From the NCBI GenBank assembly GCA_021713295.1, contig JAKJJU010000001.1, positions 144,993 to 208,992 on the forward strand: a stretch of DNA of 64,000 bases, given 5' to 3'. This DNA is from Thiotrichales bacterium 19S3-11. GTDB lineage: Bacteria > Pseudomonadota > Gammaproteobacteria > Francisellales > Francisellaceae. A model generated the notes under the pieces. It had not been told where the DNA came from, made no database searches, and saw only the letters and a program-made list of their open reading frames with translations. This document shows, in pieces, positions 36,686 to 47,026 of the stretch (position 1 is its first letter; each line of letters starts with the position of its first letter). A program made the translations under genes and the position numbers.

Positions 36686-38104
36686 TTAACTATATACTTC
36701 AAATACATCACCTATCGGCTCTGCCATATAATCTGGCGCATTAATGCCATATAATTTCAATAGTGTCGGAGCAATTTGGATTGATTCAACTTCTTTTCTA
36801 GAATTATTAGCTTTTATCGCATCACCAACAGCCATAATAATCCCTTTTGGTTGATGATATCCTGTGCCAACATCCCTATGTATCATATTGATACCAAGCT
36901 CACTTGGGTCAACGCTACTGCCATTACTTAAATAAAATTTATTTTCTTTTATAACTTCCTGGCCTACAACAGCAAGGTTCAAGGATAAATTAAGTGATTT
37001 TCCAGAAACTTTAAATGACATAATTGGTTGTTTGTCTTTATCCTGAATCATCTTAGCTAACTTAATAAATTCATTCATCTCCATTTGACTGTCAAATTCT
37101 AATGCAAAATCAGGCTGCATTGCTAAATTTTGTTTAACCTGCTTCTTAAAGCCGATAAATTTTGTAAATTTGTCTAAATTATTTAGGCGAAACTCGCCAT
37201 GATATTCACCTCTATCAACTGCTTCTTGCCCCATACTAGATAATATAATTAAGGTATAATTATTTTTTTTAGCATACTTATATAAATAGCTAATCTGTTT
37301 ATCAGCAATATCCATCGCACGTATTATATTTTTGGATAAAAAGCTATCTCTTTTATCTATTAATTGATAATTAAAGTCTTCAGGAAAATAATACTTCCAA
37401 TAACGATGCATAATCCCCGCTGCATGATTGGTAAAATAAGTACTAAATTGCGGTTTATTTTCTTTTAATAATTTTTTATAAAAATCAAATGAGATCGTTG
37501 CTTGATGCGTAGAACGCACCGTCTTATATAATGGATTTTTACGCTCACTTGCTAAATGCTTAGCTAATTTAAAACATGTTTTTAATGATAAACCCGTTTT
37601 TAATAACTTAACAACCTGTGGTAACAGATTAGCTTTTAGCTGCACAGTTTGTGCAACTGCCCCATCTCTTTTTGTTTGTGTTAAATTAAATGCTTGGAAA
37701 TATGACATATAACTTGGATGTGTTTTTTCATCCTTAGCAAATGTATCTGGCACATAGAATGAATACGACTGGCAATTTTTAGGTACTGGCCAAGATTGAA
37801 GGCTACCAAATACTCCAACATCAATTTTATTTTCAGATAGGATTTCCCAAATAGGTGGATAACTACATGATTTATCTTCTTGATTGATAAAACGTAGGTT
37901 ATGAACAAAATTATATACACCACGATGCACTGTTGGCCAAGTACTCCAAGGATGTAACTCACCTTCATCTTTTGTATAGCTTGTCAACTGTAATGACTCA
38001 GGCAGTAATTTAGCTAATGTACTATTTGGTCGATCACGAACATATTTATCAATTACTTCCCAAGGAACTTCATTTAATTCATAGAGTATCGTTTTAGGCT
38101 TCAT
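36686..38104 (-). CDS. Alkaline-phosphatase-superfamily protein, atypical active site
   Basis: A 472-residue soluble protein without signal peptide, in the type I phosphodiesterase/nucleotide pyrophosphatase group. The C-terminal hallmark is clear (GTGYHQPKGIIMAVGDAI, then IQIAPTLLKLYGI), and the N-terminal nucleophile region is HPWSTWPTVH (51-60). Two metal-binding motifs differ from the canon. The usual SDHG reads SSMG (289-292), and the D-x-x-x-H region reads TNHAAGIMHRYW. It may act without two metals, or not hydrolyse phosphate at all. It is the first gene after the initiating transferase; a role in adding or removing a phosphate-linked group is possible. Confidence 0.7.
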   Translation of the reverse strand: MKPKTILYELNEVPWEVIDKYVRDRPNSTLAKLLPESLQLTSYTKDEGELHPWSTWPTVHRGVYNFVHNLRFINQEDKSCSYPPIWEILSENKIDVGVFGSLQSWPVPKNCQSYSFYVPDTFAKDEKTHPSYMSYFQAFNLTQTKRDGAVAQTVQLKANLLPQVVKLLKTGLSLKTCFKLAKHLASERKNPLYKTVRSTHQATISFDFYKKLLKENKPQFSTYFTNHAAGIMHRYWKYYFPEDFNYQLIDKRDSFLSKNIIRAMDIADKQISYLYKYAKKNNYTLIILSSMGQEAVDRGEYHGEFRLNNLDKFTKFIGFKKQVKQNLAMQPDFALEFDSQMEMNEFIKLAKMIQDKDKQPIMSFKVSGKSLNLSLNLAVVGQEVIKENKFYLSNGSSVDPSELGINMIHRDVGTGYHQPKGIIMAVGDAIKANNSRKEVESIQIAPTLLKLYGINAPDYMAEPIGDVFEVYS

Positions 38105-38220
38105 AATTTTAACTCTTACTTGTCATTAAACACTTTTAATAATGTACTTACCAAATTCACTTACTACTTGCATCCTAATTTACTTTACGTATAAATTGCA
38201 AGCTCATTTAAAAACAAATA

Positions 38221-39432
38221 CTATTTTGCTCCAAACCCGGTAACAATCGTGTAAATCGTTTTTAATACAATACGTAAATCCATAATTAATGAGTAATGCT
38301 TAACATAATAAAGATCATATTGTAACTTCCGATAATTACCATCAGCACCAATTGCATGGCCTTGGGTTACTTGCGCCCAACCTGTTATCCCTGGCTTTAT
38401 AATATGACGTAATCGATACAATGGAATTTCATCTTCAAATTTCTTTGCTGTCTCTATCCATTCTGGCCTCGGCCCTATTAAACTCATATCACCTTTGAGT
38501 ATATTGATAAACTGTGGTAACTCATCGATACGAAATTTTCTCATAAAATGCCCAAATAGCGTAATTCGTATATCTTCACTAGTAGTTTCACCATTAAGCT
38601 CAGCATTTTTGATCATTGACCGAAATTTATAGACTTTAAATGGTTTGTTATTCAAGCCGACACGATATTGTGTATATAAAACAGGCCTTCCCATTGTCAC
38701 AACAATAATAACCGCAATAATAGCAAAAATTAACAATAAAATAGGTAATAGCATAAGTGCTAGCAAAAATTCTATCGTCCCCTTAAAAAAGCGATACCAC
38801 AGAGGAATACTAAAGCCAGCATACATCCAATTTTCATTCAGCTGATCTAGTGACAAACGTTGTTCAATTAACTCTTCATAAGTACCAACAGTTAATACGG
38901 GTATGTCATGTTGGTTGGCGTGCAAAATTAATTGTTCCCAATCATCTTTATAGTTATATTTTTTGTTAATAATGATTGCTTGTGCTTCTTTTAAATTATG
39001 CTCAGAAACCTTACTTTTAACAATCAGCTTTACTTTATAACTTAATGGCACTTCATTTAATATATCAGGATGAATAATTACCTTATATGGATGGCCAAAC
39101 GCATAAATAATTGCAAACCTTGCAAGACAGACAATAAAAAACCAATTAATAATACTAAAAACACCTACAAGAAATACATGACTGCCTCTATTCAAAGCGA
39201 TAGTGACCAAACAAATAATCGTCACAAACAGAACAAAAACCATGATCACATGCGTATAATACTCAAGCAGCATCGTCGAGCGTTGATAGCGAAATAACCA
39301 GCTAAAACAAAAAATAACAATAAGAAATACTCTACTTTCTTGACTTAATGCCCAATGCGTCTGATATACAAGCATAAAACCAATAAAAATAATCAATTCT
39401 AAGATAAAAATTAAAACAGAAGACTTATTCAT
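38221..39432 (-). CDS. Undecaprenyl-phosphate sugar phosphotransferase (WcaJ/WbaP-type)
   Basis: This is the initiating transferase that puts sugar 1-phosphate on undecaprenyl phosphate. About four N-terminal membrane helices (residues 1-115) and a small Rossmann-like soluble part (about 120-200) precede a re-entrant membrane segment (about 222-248). The catalytic bacterial sugar transferase domain follows: PVLYTQYRVGLNNKPFKVYK, FRSMIKNAEL, RKFRIDELPQFINILKGDMS, LIGPRPEW. Length 403 is shorter than WbaP (about 480) but complete. It heads the polysaccharide array and begins 26 bases after the nuoN stop codon, with no hairpin in between. Confidence 0.92.
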   Translation of the reverse strand: MNKSSVLIFILELIIFIGFMLVYQTHWALSQESRVFLIVIFCFSWLFRYQRSTMLLEYYTHVIMVFVLFVTIICLVTIALNRGSHVFLVGVFSIINWFFIVCLARFAIIYAFGHPYKVIIHPDILNEVPLSYKVKLIVKSKVSEHNLKEAQAIIINKKYNYKDDWEQLILHANQHDIPVLTVGTYEELIEQRLSLDQLNENWMYAGFSIPLWYRFFKGTIEFLLALMLLPILLLIFAIIAVIIVVTMGRPVLYTQYRVGLNNKPFKVYKFRSMIKNAELNGETTSEDIRITLFGHFMRKFRIDELPQFINILKGDMSLIGPRPEWIETAKKFEDEIPLYRLRHIIKPGITGWAQVTQGHAIGADGNYRKLQYDLYYVKHYSLIMDLRIVLKTIYTIVTGFGAK

Positions 39433-39458
39433 CTATTACCTTAACGATACATATCCCA

Positions 39459-40916
39459 TTAATACTGATAAATCAGACGAATTAAATTCATCGTATAATA
39501 AGGCGCAACACCAAAAAATAAAATAGCCACACAATTAATTGACACCGCAATTTGCGCATCCAATCGCACCGGAACAGTCTCGGTTATTATTGGCTTTTCA
39601 AAATAAACTACGCGTATCACTCGCAGATAATAATAAGCACCAACAACGGACATAATCAATGCAAAACAGGCTAAATAAAACGCGCCCGCTTGCTCTAGTG
39701 TATTAATCACCAATAACTTAATCGTAAAACCTGCTAATGGTGGAATACCCGCTAACGATAAAAATAAAATTAACATTAAAAATGCAAGCCAAGAATTTCT
39801 TTGGTTAAGACCTGCAAAATCACTGATATTTTCAGCTTCAAAACCACTTTTAGATAAAATCATGATGATACCAAACACGGCAACAGCATTAATCACATAA
39901 ACAATCATATAATACAGTGCTGAACCTAAGCTCATACTACCATCTGTATCTACAGATAACGCTAAAAACACAAAGCCAACGTGTGCAATTGTTGAATAGC
40001 CTATCATACGCTTTAAATTCTTTTGTACCAGCGCTGCGGTATTACCAACAATGATTGATAGGATACCTAATACCATTAAAATTTCTGACCAATATTGGCT
40101 AAAGCTGCGCATTAGATCATGCATTAAAATAATAAGCATCGCATAACCTGCAACTTTTGGTACGGATGCAAGATAAGCAGTAACCGCATTTGGAGAGCCA
40201 TCATAGACATCCGGCAACCACATATGAAATGGTGCTGCACCTAATTTAAATGCAAAAGCAAGAATAAAAAATACCATTGAAAATAACAAGATTAAATGAT
40301 ACTGACCAGAAGCTTGCGCAATTTTAAAGGCAATTGTCTGAATATCCAGACTTCCTGTTAAACCATAAACAAATGACATACCATATAATAAAACTGCAGT
40401 GGCTAATGCGCCTGTAATAAAATATTTAATTGACGCTTCACCGCCTGGAGTATAACCTCGGCGCATACCAATCATTGCGTATAAAGGCAAAGATAATAAT
40501 TCAAGTCCGATAAAAACAGTAATTAAATTTAATGCCTTAATTAAAACAACCGCACCTAAGGTTGATAGTAAGCTTAAAAGATAATATTCAAGCTTCATCA
40601 TATCGTGATCTTCTAGGTATTTTCTTGAATAAATAAATACTAAGAAATTACAGATATAAACGACCATCGACAATAACAACGTTAAGGATGTAACATTTAA
40701 TTGCCCATTTAAAAATGTACCACTGAAATCATCTTTAATAAATATCCAACTAATAATGAAAGTGGCAATTAACGTTAACTGCGATAAACCATAAGCAATA
40801 TGCTTACAAAATCTAGCCAAAAATATATCGGCGATTAGTATAACTAGTATCATCCCAGCTAAGACAAGCTCTGGTAATAATGCAATCCAGGTTTGTAGTG
40901 AATCTAAGCCCATCAC
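39459..40916 (-). CDS. nuoN: NADH-quinone oxidoreductase subunit N
   Basis: One of three antiporter-like membrane subunits of complex I. It has about 14 helices and the antiporter core KLGAAPFHMWLPDVYDGSPN and LKRMIGYSTIAHVGFVFLAL, plus SLAGIPPLAGF. Length 485 matches E. coli NuoN. It is the last gene of the nuo operon, 9 bases after nuoM. No terminator hairpin is visible behind it. Confidence 0.97.
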   Translation of the reverse strand: MMGLDSLQTWIALLPELVLAGMILVILIADIFLARFCKHIAYGLSQLTLIATFIISWIFIKDDFSGTFLNGQLNVTSLTLLLSMVVYICNFLVFIYSRKYLEDHDMMKLEYYLLSLLSTLGAVVLIKALNLITVFIGLELLSLPLYAMIGMRRGYTPGGEASIKYFITGALATAVLLYGMSFVYGLTGSLDIQTIAFKIAQASGQYHLILLFSMVFFILAFAFKLGAAPFHMWLPDVYDGSPNAVTAYLASVPKVAGYAMLIILMHDLMRSFSQYWSEILMVLGILSIIVGNTAALVQKNLKRMIGYSTIAHVGFVFLALSVDTDGSMSLGSALYYMIVYVINAVAVFGIIMILSKSGFEAENISDFAGLNQRNSWLAFLMLILFLSLAGIPPLAGFTIKLLVINTLEQAGAFYLACFALIMSVVGAYYYLRVIRVVYFEKPIITETVPVRLDAQIAVSINCVAILFFGVAPYYTMNLIRLIYQY

Positions 40917-40925
40917 AACGATCCT

Positions 40926-42485
40926 TTAATGTATGTTTAAATATTGAATAAATCCGTTTGATGCTGCCTGTGATAAATGCAGAATCGGCTCCGGATATAC
41001 GCCAAACCAAATAGTTGGTATTGCTAATAAAATAAAAACAAGAACTTCAACACCACTAATATCTTTTAATGCCGCAATTTTAGGATTTTTAACTTTACCA
41101 AAAATAACGCGTTTATACATCCACAGTGTATAAGCTGGTGCTAAAATTAAGGTGAGCCCCGCTAATAGTGCTAACCACGGTGAAGCTTTAAACACACCTA
41201 GAATAACTAAGAATTCACCAACGAAACCACTGGTACCAGGAAGACCGACATTTGCCATACAGAAAAGCATAAAAAAGGCGGCAAAAATAGGCATTGAAAA
41301 AGCAACGCCCTGATAATCATCAATCATGCGTGTTTTCATTCTTGCTGATAGGAAACTAACACCTATGAATAAACCACCAGAAGAGAATGCATGTGCAATC
41401 ATCTGAAAGACAGCCCCTTGCACGCCCAATAAGGCTGAATCGGTATGTCCTGTTTTAGCAAAAATTAAAAACACTGAAAAAATACCTAAGGTAACAATCC
41501 CCATATGTGAAATTGATGAATAGGCAATTAAGCGCTTGGAATCTTTTTGAGCAATCGAGGCGATACCAACATAAACGATCGCAATTAGGGATAATACAAT
41601 TAGGAATTCATCAATACTCATATGTATTTCAGGAAACATTGGCAGTGAAAAACGGATAAAACCATAAGCACCCATTTTTAACATTAAAGCCGCTAAAACA
41701 ACAGAACCTCCAGCAGGCGCTTCTGTATGAGCATCTGGCAACCAAGTATGAACTGGCCACATTGGCACCTTAACAGCAAATGCAATCCAAAAGGCCAAAG
41801 TCAGCATCCATTGAACTTCAACGGGTAAATTTAGATTATAAAAATCTTGAATCATAAATGAATCGGTTCTTACATGAAGATACAAAATTGCAACTAACAT
41901 AAAAACCGAACCAAAAAAAGCATAAAGGAAAAACTTCATCGCTGCATAAACACGATTTTGCCCTCCCCACATACCAATTGCTAATGTCATTGGGATTAAT
42001 GAGGCTTCCCAAAAGACGTAAAATAGCAATGAATCCATAGCAGCAAATACGCCATTAGTAATACCGCAAGTCATTAAAAAAATTGCCATATGTTGCGCGA
42101 CTTTTACATTAATAGTTTTCCAAGCGCCTAAAATAATAACAACCGTTGTAAACGAAGTTAACATAATAAACAGTACGGAAATACCATCAACACCAAGCGC
42201 ATACTTCGCATTTAATAATGGGATCCAGTCGATTGATTGCAAAAATTGCATCTTATTTGATTCAGCATTAAAGTTTAGATACAACAAAATACTAAATAAA
42301 AAAGTTGCCACTGCAAAAGCAAGTGAAACCCAACGTGCTGTGACTGCTTTTTTATCATTGTTAAATAGCATCATGACCAAAAAAGCGCCGATAATTGGTA
42401 ACCAAATTAAAATATCCAATAGGGTACCAAACTCCGAACTCAGTTGAAAACTCAACCAGTTAAAGAAATCAGATAAGTAAAACAT
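40926..42485 (-). CDS. nuoM: NADH-quinone oxidoreductase subunit M
   Basis: Proton-pumping membrane subunit related to Mrp antiporters. Key stretches are FYVFWEASLIPMTLAIGMWG with the conserved Glu, VKVPMWPVHTWLPDAHTEAP with the pumping Lys, KRLIAYSSISHMGIVTLG and GLPGTSGFVGEFL. About 14 helices in 519 residues, normal length. It lies 24 bases after nuoL and 9 bases before nuoN in the operon. Confidence 0.97.
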   Translation of the reverse strand: MFYLSDFFNWLSFQLSSEFGTLLDILIWLPIIGAFLVMMLFNNDKKAVTARWVSLAFAVATFLFSILLYLNFNAESNKMQFLQSIDWIPLLNAKYALGVDGISVLFIMLTSFTTVVIILGAWKTINVKVAQHMAIFLMTCGITNGVFAAMDSLLFYVFWEASLIPMTLAIGMWGGQNRVYAAMKFFLYAFFGSVFMLVAILYLHVRTDSFMIQDFYNLNLPVEVQWMLTLAFWIAFAVKVPMWPVHTWLPDAHTEAPAGGSVVLAALMLKMGAYGFIRFSLPMFPEIHMSIDEFLIVLSLIAIVYVGIASIAQKDSKRLIAYSSISHMGIVTLGIFSVFLIFAKTGHTDSALLGVQGAVFQMIAHAFSSGGLFIGVSFLSARMKTRMIDDYQGVAFSMPIFAAFFMLFCMANVGLPGTSGFVGEFLVILGVFKASPWLALLAGLTLILAPAYTLWMYKRVIFGKVKNPKIAALKDISGVEVLVFILLAIPTIWFGVYPEPILHLSQAASNGFIQYLNIH

Positions 42486-42509
42486 GAACGATATTCCTCT
42501 TTCGCGCGC

Positions 42510-44513
42510 TTAATTTATAAAATACATCCAACTGAGAAGGGCAACTAATGCAATCATCATAACAAAGGTATATTGATATAGATAACCACTTTGTAAGCGT
42601 CTTATTTTTCCACCAGTAAAATAGAAAAAGCCAGAAGCACCATGGACAATACCTTTATCAATAATCATCACATCACCCACACGCCATAAAACCATACCTA
42701 AAAGCCAGGTGCCTCGGCCAAATAAATTATCAAAAATATCATCAACTAAATATTTCTTTAACATAAACCAGTAAAAAGGTCTAAACAAAGCAAAGCTTGT
42801 CACTTTCCTTGGAATAGATGGTATCAGCACATAACAAATATACGCTAAGACGACCGCTGAAATGGCCAACCAAAATGGTAACGTATAAATTGAATGCTTA
42901 AGAAAATCAAGTGGCGATTGGTTCGATGCTTCTCTAGCTAACTCTGCAACGACCGGATAATTTGTCATATCCAATGTATTACCAAAAAAGCTCTGTGGAT
43001 GTAGCGCATACTCAAAAAAGAAATAGCCAGCTAATGCTGCCGGTATTGATAAAAATACCAAAGCAACTAAGACACTAATAGGTGACTCTTTAACATGTGG
43101 TTTAATCTCTGCTGGAATACGTTCTTTACCATGAAAAACATAAAAGAACATTCTAAAGGTATAAAAGGCTGTTACAAATGCACAAGCAGTGACCATAACC
43201 GTTGCAAACTCATGCCCGGGAATAGTTGAAGCTGTCACAGCATCAATAATTAAATCCTTTGAATAAAATCCTGCAAATGGTGGAATTGCAGCTAACGCCA
43301 ATGCACCGATTAACATACAAATATAAGTCACAGGCATATAACGGCGCATGCCACCCATTTTTGACATATCTTGCTCATGATGCATTGCAATGATAACTGA
43401 GCCCGCAGCTAAGAATAATAAAGCTTTAAATGAAGCATGCGTCATCAAATGGAATAAACCAATAGAAAAAGCTGATGCACCTTGTGCTGCCATCATATAG
43501 CCTAATTGCGACAGCGTTGAATAGGCAATTACTCGCTTGATATCCATCTGTACAATCGCCAAAAGCCCCATGAAAAAACAAGTTGCAGAACCAATAATTA
43601 AAATAAAGCTTAATGCTGTCTCTGATAGCTCAAATAAAGGGGATAATCTTGCGACCATAAACACACCGGCTGTCACCATCGTTGCAGCATGAATCAAAGC
43701 AGATATTGGTGTTGGGCCTTCCATTGACCCTTCAAGCCACATATGTAATGGTATCTGCGCTGATTTACCCATAGCACCAATAAATAGCAAAACACACATT
43801 AAAGTAATACCATTAAACTGTATGCCTAAAAAGCTAATCGTTGGATTTTCGCTGGCTAAATGATTCACCGAATTAAAGGCAACTAAATAATCAAGACTAT
43901 TAAAGTAATATAAAACAACCGCAATACCTAATAAAAAGCCCAAATCACCAATGCGATTAACGATAAATGCTTTTAGAGAGGCGTAGTTTGCACTTTCTTT
44001 ATCAAACCAAAAACCAATAAGGAGATAGGAAAATAGCCCCACACCTTCCCAACCAAAAAATAACATCAAAAAGTTATTACCCATAACCAAGCAAAGCATG
44101 GCAAATGTAAAGCCAGAAATATAACTGAAGAAACGAGCATAACCTGGATCATCATGCATATAACCAATGGAATAAACATGAACTAATGTTGCAACAAACG
44201 TAACCACAACCATCATATAAATTGTAATTGGATCAATAATAAAGCCAATATTTAAATTAATATCTAACGTTGAACCCCATACATATGCATTAAATGTTGT
44301 ATTTGGATGTTGCTGTAAAAATACTTGATATAAACTGCCATTAGCTAAAACTTCATAGGCCATCAATAGAGAACCAAGCGTTGCAACAATCATCAAACCA
44401 ATAGTGACAATATTAACCGATATTTTCCCAAAACGTTTGCCAACTAAGCCTGCAAATAAAGAGCCTACCAATGGTGCCAAGACGATTATAATTGCTAATA
44501 ATTCGATCGCCAT
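42510..44513 (-). CDS. nuoL: NADH-quinone oxidoreductase subunit L
   Basis: The largest antiporter-like subunit, with the lateral helix that spans the membrane arm. Motifs include LFFGWEGVGLFSYLLIGFWF, GAMGKSAQIPLHMWLEGSME (pumping Lys), PTPISALIHAATMVTAGVFM, KRVIAYSTLSQLGYMMAA and ALAAIPPFAGFYSKD. The C-terminal helices (residues about 545-667) match the lateral-helix region. Length 667 is slightly longer than E. coli NuoL (613). It starts 3 bases after nuoK. Confidence 0.97.
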   Translation of the reverse strand: MAIELLAIIIVLAPLVGSLFAGLVGKRFGKISVNIVTIGLMIVATLGSLLMAYEVLANGSLYQVFLQQHPNTTFNAYVWGSTLDINLNIGFIIDPITIYMMVVVTFVATLVHVYSIGYMHDDPGYARFFSYISGFTFAMLCLVMGNNFLMLFFGWEGVGLFSYLLIGFWFDKESANYASLKAFIVNRIGDLGFLLGIAVVLYYFNSLDYLVAFNSVNHLASENPTISFLGIQFNGITLMCVLLFIGAMGKSAQIPLHMWLEGSMEGPTPISALIHAATMVTAGVFMVARLSPLFELSETALSFILIIGSATCFFMGLLAIVQMDIKRVIAYSTLSQLGYMMAAQGASAFSIGLFHLMTHASFKALLFLAAGSVIIAMHHEQDMSKMGGMRRYMPVTYICMLIGALALAAIPPFAGFYSKDLIIDAVTASTIPGHEFATVMVTACAFVTAFYTFRMFFYVFHGKERIPAEIKPHVKESPISVLVALVFLSIPAALAGYFFFEYALHPQSFFGNTLDMTNYPVVAELAREASNQSPLDFLKHSIYTLPFWLAISAVVLAYICYVLIPSIPRKVTSFALFRPFYWFMLKKYLVDDIFDNLFGRGTWLLGMVLWRVGDVMIIDKGIVHGASGFFYFTGGKIRRLQSGYLYQYTFVMMIALVALLSWMYFIN

Positions 44514-44516
44514 TTC

Positions 44517-44828
44517 CTACCCCTTAAGCTGATTAAGTTTGCTAATTGAAATATTGCCACGACTTCTAAAGTAAGCCACGATAATAGCAAGTCCAATGGC
44601 AGCCTCAGCTGCTGCAACCGTTAAAATAAAAAATACAAATACTTCGCCAATTGGGTTATGCATGTACTGTGAAAAAGCAACAAAATTTGTATTAACCGCT
44701 AAAAGCATTAATTCAATTGACATGAGTAATACCAATAGATTCTTACGGTTCATAACAACGCCTGAAAAGCCAATACAAAAAATAATGCCGCTAAAAATTA
44801 AATAATGCATTAATGATATCTCAATCAT
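44517..44828 (-). CDS. nuoK: NADH-quinone oxidoreductase subunit K
   Basis: A small three-helix membrane subunit in the proton path of complex I, with the conserved Glu in [16 protein letters not shown] and the Glu in [14 protein letters not shown] chose the ATG at 44828 ([10 protein letters not shown], 103 residues), which overlaps the nuoJ stop by 8 bases and has AAGGTG upstream; a GTG nine bases earlier is possible. Length fits the usual 100-103. Confidence 0.96.
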   Translation of the reverse strand: MIEISLMHYLIFSGIIFCIGFSGVVMNRKNLLVLLMSIELMLLAVNTNFVAFSQYMHNPIGEVFVFFILTVAAAEAAIGLAIIVAYFRSRGNISISKLNQLKG

Positions 44829-45459
44829 TTTGGTCACCTTTATTATCTTCTTTATGTGGCGAATTTGATTTATATTCTGCTAAGTCCACCATTTGTATCC
44901 TACCTTTAGCTTTTACTTGAATTTGCTTATAAGGCGAAATAGATTTATTGCCCTTACGCTTCCCTCTCAGCGTTAGGGTAATTGCTGCAATCATCGCCGC
45001 TAATAAAATAAACGCAGCTAATTCAAATGGATAAATAAATCCTCCATACATAGACTCACCCAGCTGTAAAATACTACTGTGTGTTGGGCTAATTACTGCT
45101 ATTTGGGTATATTGATTATAAAATGCCATATGGATGCCATAGACTAATAATGCAATAAATAATACCAAGCCTAAAGCTGAGACAATCCAATAAGAAACAT
45201 ACGATGCATTTTCCGTTTCCTTTTTAATATCAAGCATCATAATAACAAATAAAAACAACACTAAAACCGCACCAACATAAACAACAATCAATAAAAGAGA
45301 TAGATATTCTGCTTGCATACTCATCCACACACCTGCCGCTGCTACAAATGTTAAAACCTTGCTTAGTACCGCTCGAACAGGGTTTGTCGATGTCACAACG
45401 AATAGTGCACCAATAATTGCAATCACTGCAAATACATAAAATATAATTTCTAACGCCAT
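44821..45459 (-). CDS. nuoJ: NADH-quinone oxidoreductase subunit J
   Basis: Five-helix membrane subunit of complex I. The conserved core [38 protein letters not shown] and [18 protein letters not shown] is present. The C-terminus after residue 165 is a polar extension ([10 protein letters not shown]...[13 protein letters not shown]), moderately longer than in E. coli (184 residues). It lies 10 bases after nuoI and overlaps nuoK. Confidence 0.95.
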   Translation of the reverse strand: MALEIIFYVFAVIAIIGALFVVTSTNPVRAVLSKVLTFVAAAGVWMSMQAEYLSLLLIVVYVGAVLVLFLFVIMMLDIKKETENASYVSYWIVSALGLVLFIALLVYGIHMAFYNQYTQIAVISPTHSSILQLGESMYGGFIYPFELAAFILLAAMIAAITLTLRGKRKGNKSISPYKQIQVKAKGRIQMVDLAEYKSNSPHKEDNKGDQND

Positions 45460-45469
45460 TTTCTATCCT

Positions 45470-45958
45470 CTACCTATATGGGCGATCATTTAAACGATCA
45501 GCTGCAATCACCTCTTCATACTGATCACCAATGGCTAATAGTTTTTCTTTCGTCATGATGTTTTCACCACGGTTCTCAAAATGGTATTCAAAAAGAGATG
45601 TTTCCACAATCGAATCAACAGGACAAGACTCTTCACAAAAACCACAATAAATGCATTTAAATAAGTCAATCTCATATTTTGTTGTTCGCCTAGAACCATC
45701 GTCTCTTGGCTGTGCTTCAATGGTAATTGCCAAAGCAGGGCAAGTTGCCTCACATAATTTACAAGCAATACAACGCTCTTCGCCATTAGGATATCGACGC
45801 AACGCATGAAGTCCTCTGAATCTAGGTGAAATCGGTGTTTTTTCATCTGGGTACTGAACCGTTACTTTACGAGTGAAAAAATGCCTCCCAGTAACAGAGA
45901 GACCTTTAAGTAACTCCCATAGAAAAAAAGTCTTAATATAATGCCTAACTCTCTTCAC
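45470..45958 (-). CDS. nuoI: NADH-quinone oxidoreductase subunit I (2x[4Fe-4S])
   Basis: The ferredoxin-like subunit holding clusters N6a and N6b: [15 protein letters not shown] and [16 protein letters not shown] give two CxxCxxCxxxCP motifs. The family end [20 protein letters not shown] is present. Length 162 is typical of proteobacterial NuoI, and the N-terminal segment [17 protein letters not shown] contacts the membrane arm. It follows nuoH by 34 bases. Confidence 0.98.
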   Translation of the reverse strand: MKRVRHYIKTFFLWELLKGLSVTGRHFFTRKVTVQYPDEKTPISPRFRGLHALRRYPNGEERCIACKLCEATCPALAITIEAQPRDDGSRRTTKYEIDLFKCIYCGFCEESCPVDSIVETSLFEYHFENRGENIMTKEKLLAIGDQYEEVIAADRLNDRPYR

Positions 45959-45992
45959 GTAAACTAGCTCCTAACTTTAAGCACACCATCTA

Positions 45993-47012
45993 TCACCACC
46001 AAATAAAATGGAAATAAACCATAAATGCTACAACAATAACCCATATCAATGTTAAAGGAATAAATACTTTCCATCCTAAGCGCATAAGCTGATCATAACG
46101 ATAACGCGGAAATGTAGCGCGAATCCATAAAAACATCAGCATAAAAATAGCCGTTTTCAAAAACAACCAAATAATTGACGGCACCCAAAAGAATGCGTTA
46201 TCTAAATAGGGAATCCCTTGAAACGGCGATAGCCAACCACCTAAAAATAATAACGCCGTTAATAAACTAATTAAAATCATACTGGCATACTCTGCCAAGA
46301 AAAATAAAGCAAAGCGCATACCTGAATATTCAATGTGACAACCAGCAACAATCTCACTTTCACCTTCTACAACATCAAACGGCGCACGATTGGTTTCAGC
46401 AACACCAGAAATAAAATAAATAATAAATAAAGGAAATAATGGCAACCAATACCAAGTTAAAATACTTCCCGATTGACTCATCACGATATGCGTCAAATTA
46501 AGACTACCCGATGCCATAAGCACACCGACTAGGGCAAATCCCATCGCTAACTCATACGAGACAACCTGTGCTGCAGCACGAAGTGCACCAAACATAGCAT
46601 ATTTAGAATTAGATGCCCAACCAGCAATAATAATGCCATAAACACTTAACGAAGCCATAGCAAATATATAGAGTAACCCAGCATTGGCATTAGATAAAAC
46701 AAGTGTCTCAGAAAATGGGATAACCGCCCAAGCTGCAACCGCCGGGGTAAAGGATAAAATTGGCGCAACAACAAATAAATAACGAGCAGATTGTGACGGT
46801 GTAATCACTTCTTTAAGTAACAATTTGACACCATCTACAATAGGTTGCAGCAATCCAAATGCACCCACTCTGTTAGGGCCAACGCGATCCTGCATGTAAC
46901 CAATTACTTTACGTTCTGCATAAGTATAATAAGCGACAACTAGTAATAAAGGTATAACGATTAGTAGGATTTTTAATATGATCCAAATCAGATGTAAAAT
47001 AATATCTACCAT
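45993..47012 (-). CDS. nuoH: NADH-quinone oxidoreductase subunit H
   Basis: Eight-helix membrane subunit at the base of the quinone chamber, with [73 protein letters not shown] and [20 protein letters not shown]. These are the most conserved loops of the family. Length 339 is normal. It starts 14 bases after the nuoG stop. Confidence 0.98.
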   Translation of the reverse strand: MVDIILHLIWIILKILLIVIPLLLVVAYYTYAERKVIGYMQDRVGPNRVGAFGLLQPIVDGVKLLLKEVITPSQSARYLFVVAPILSFTPAVAAWAVIPFSETLVLSNANAGLLYIFAMASLSVYGIIIAGWASNSKYAMFGALRAAAQVVSYELAMGFALVGVLMASGSLNLTHIVMSQSGSILTWYWLPLFPLFIIYFISGVAETNRAPFDVVEGESEIVAGCHIEYSGMRFALFFLAEYASMILISLLTALLFLGGWLSPFQGIPYLDNAFFWVPSIIWLFLKTAIFMLMFLWIRATFPRYRYDQLMRLGWKVFIPLTLIWVIVVAFMVYFHFIWW

Positions 47013-47026
47013 GCTATCTCAATCCT

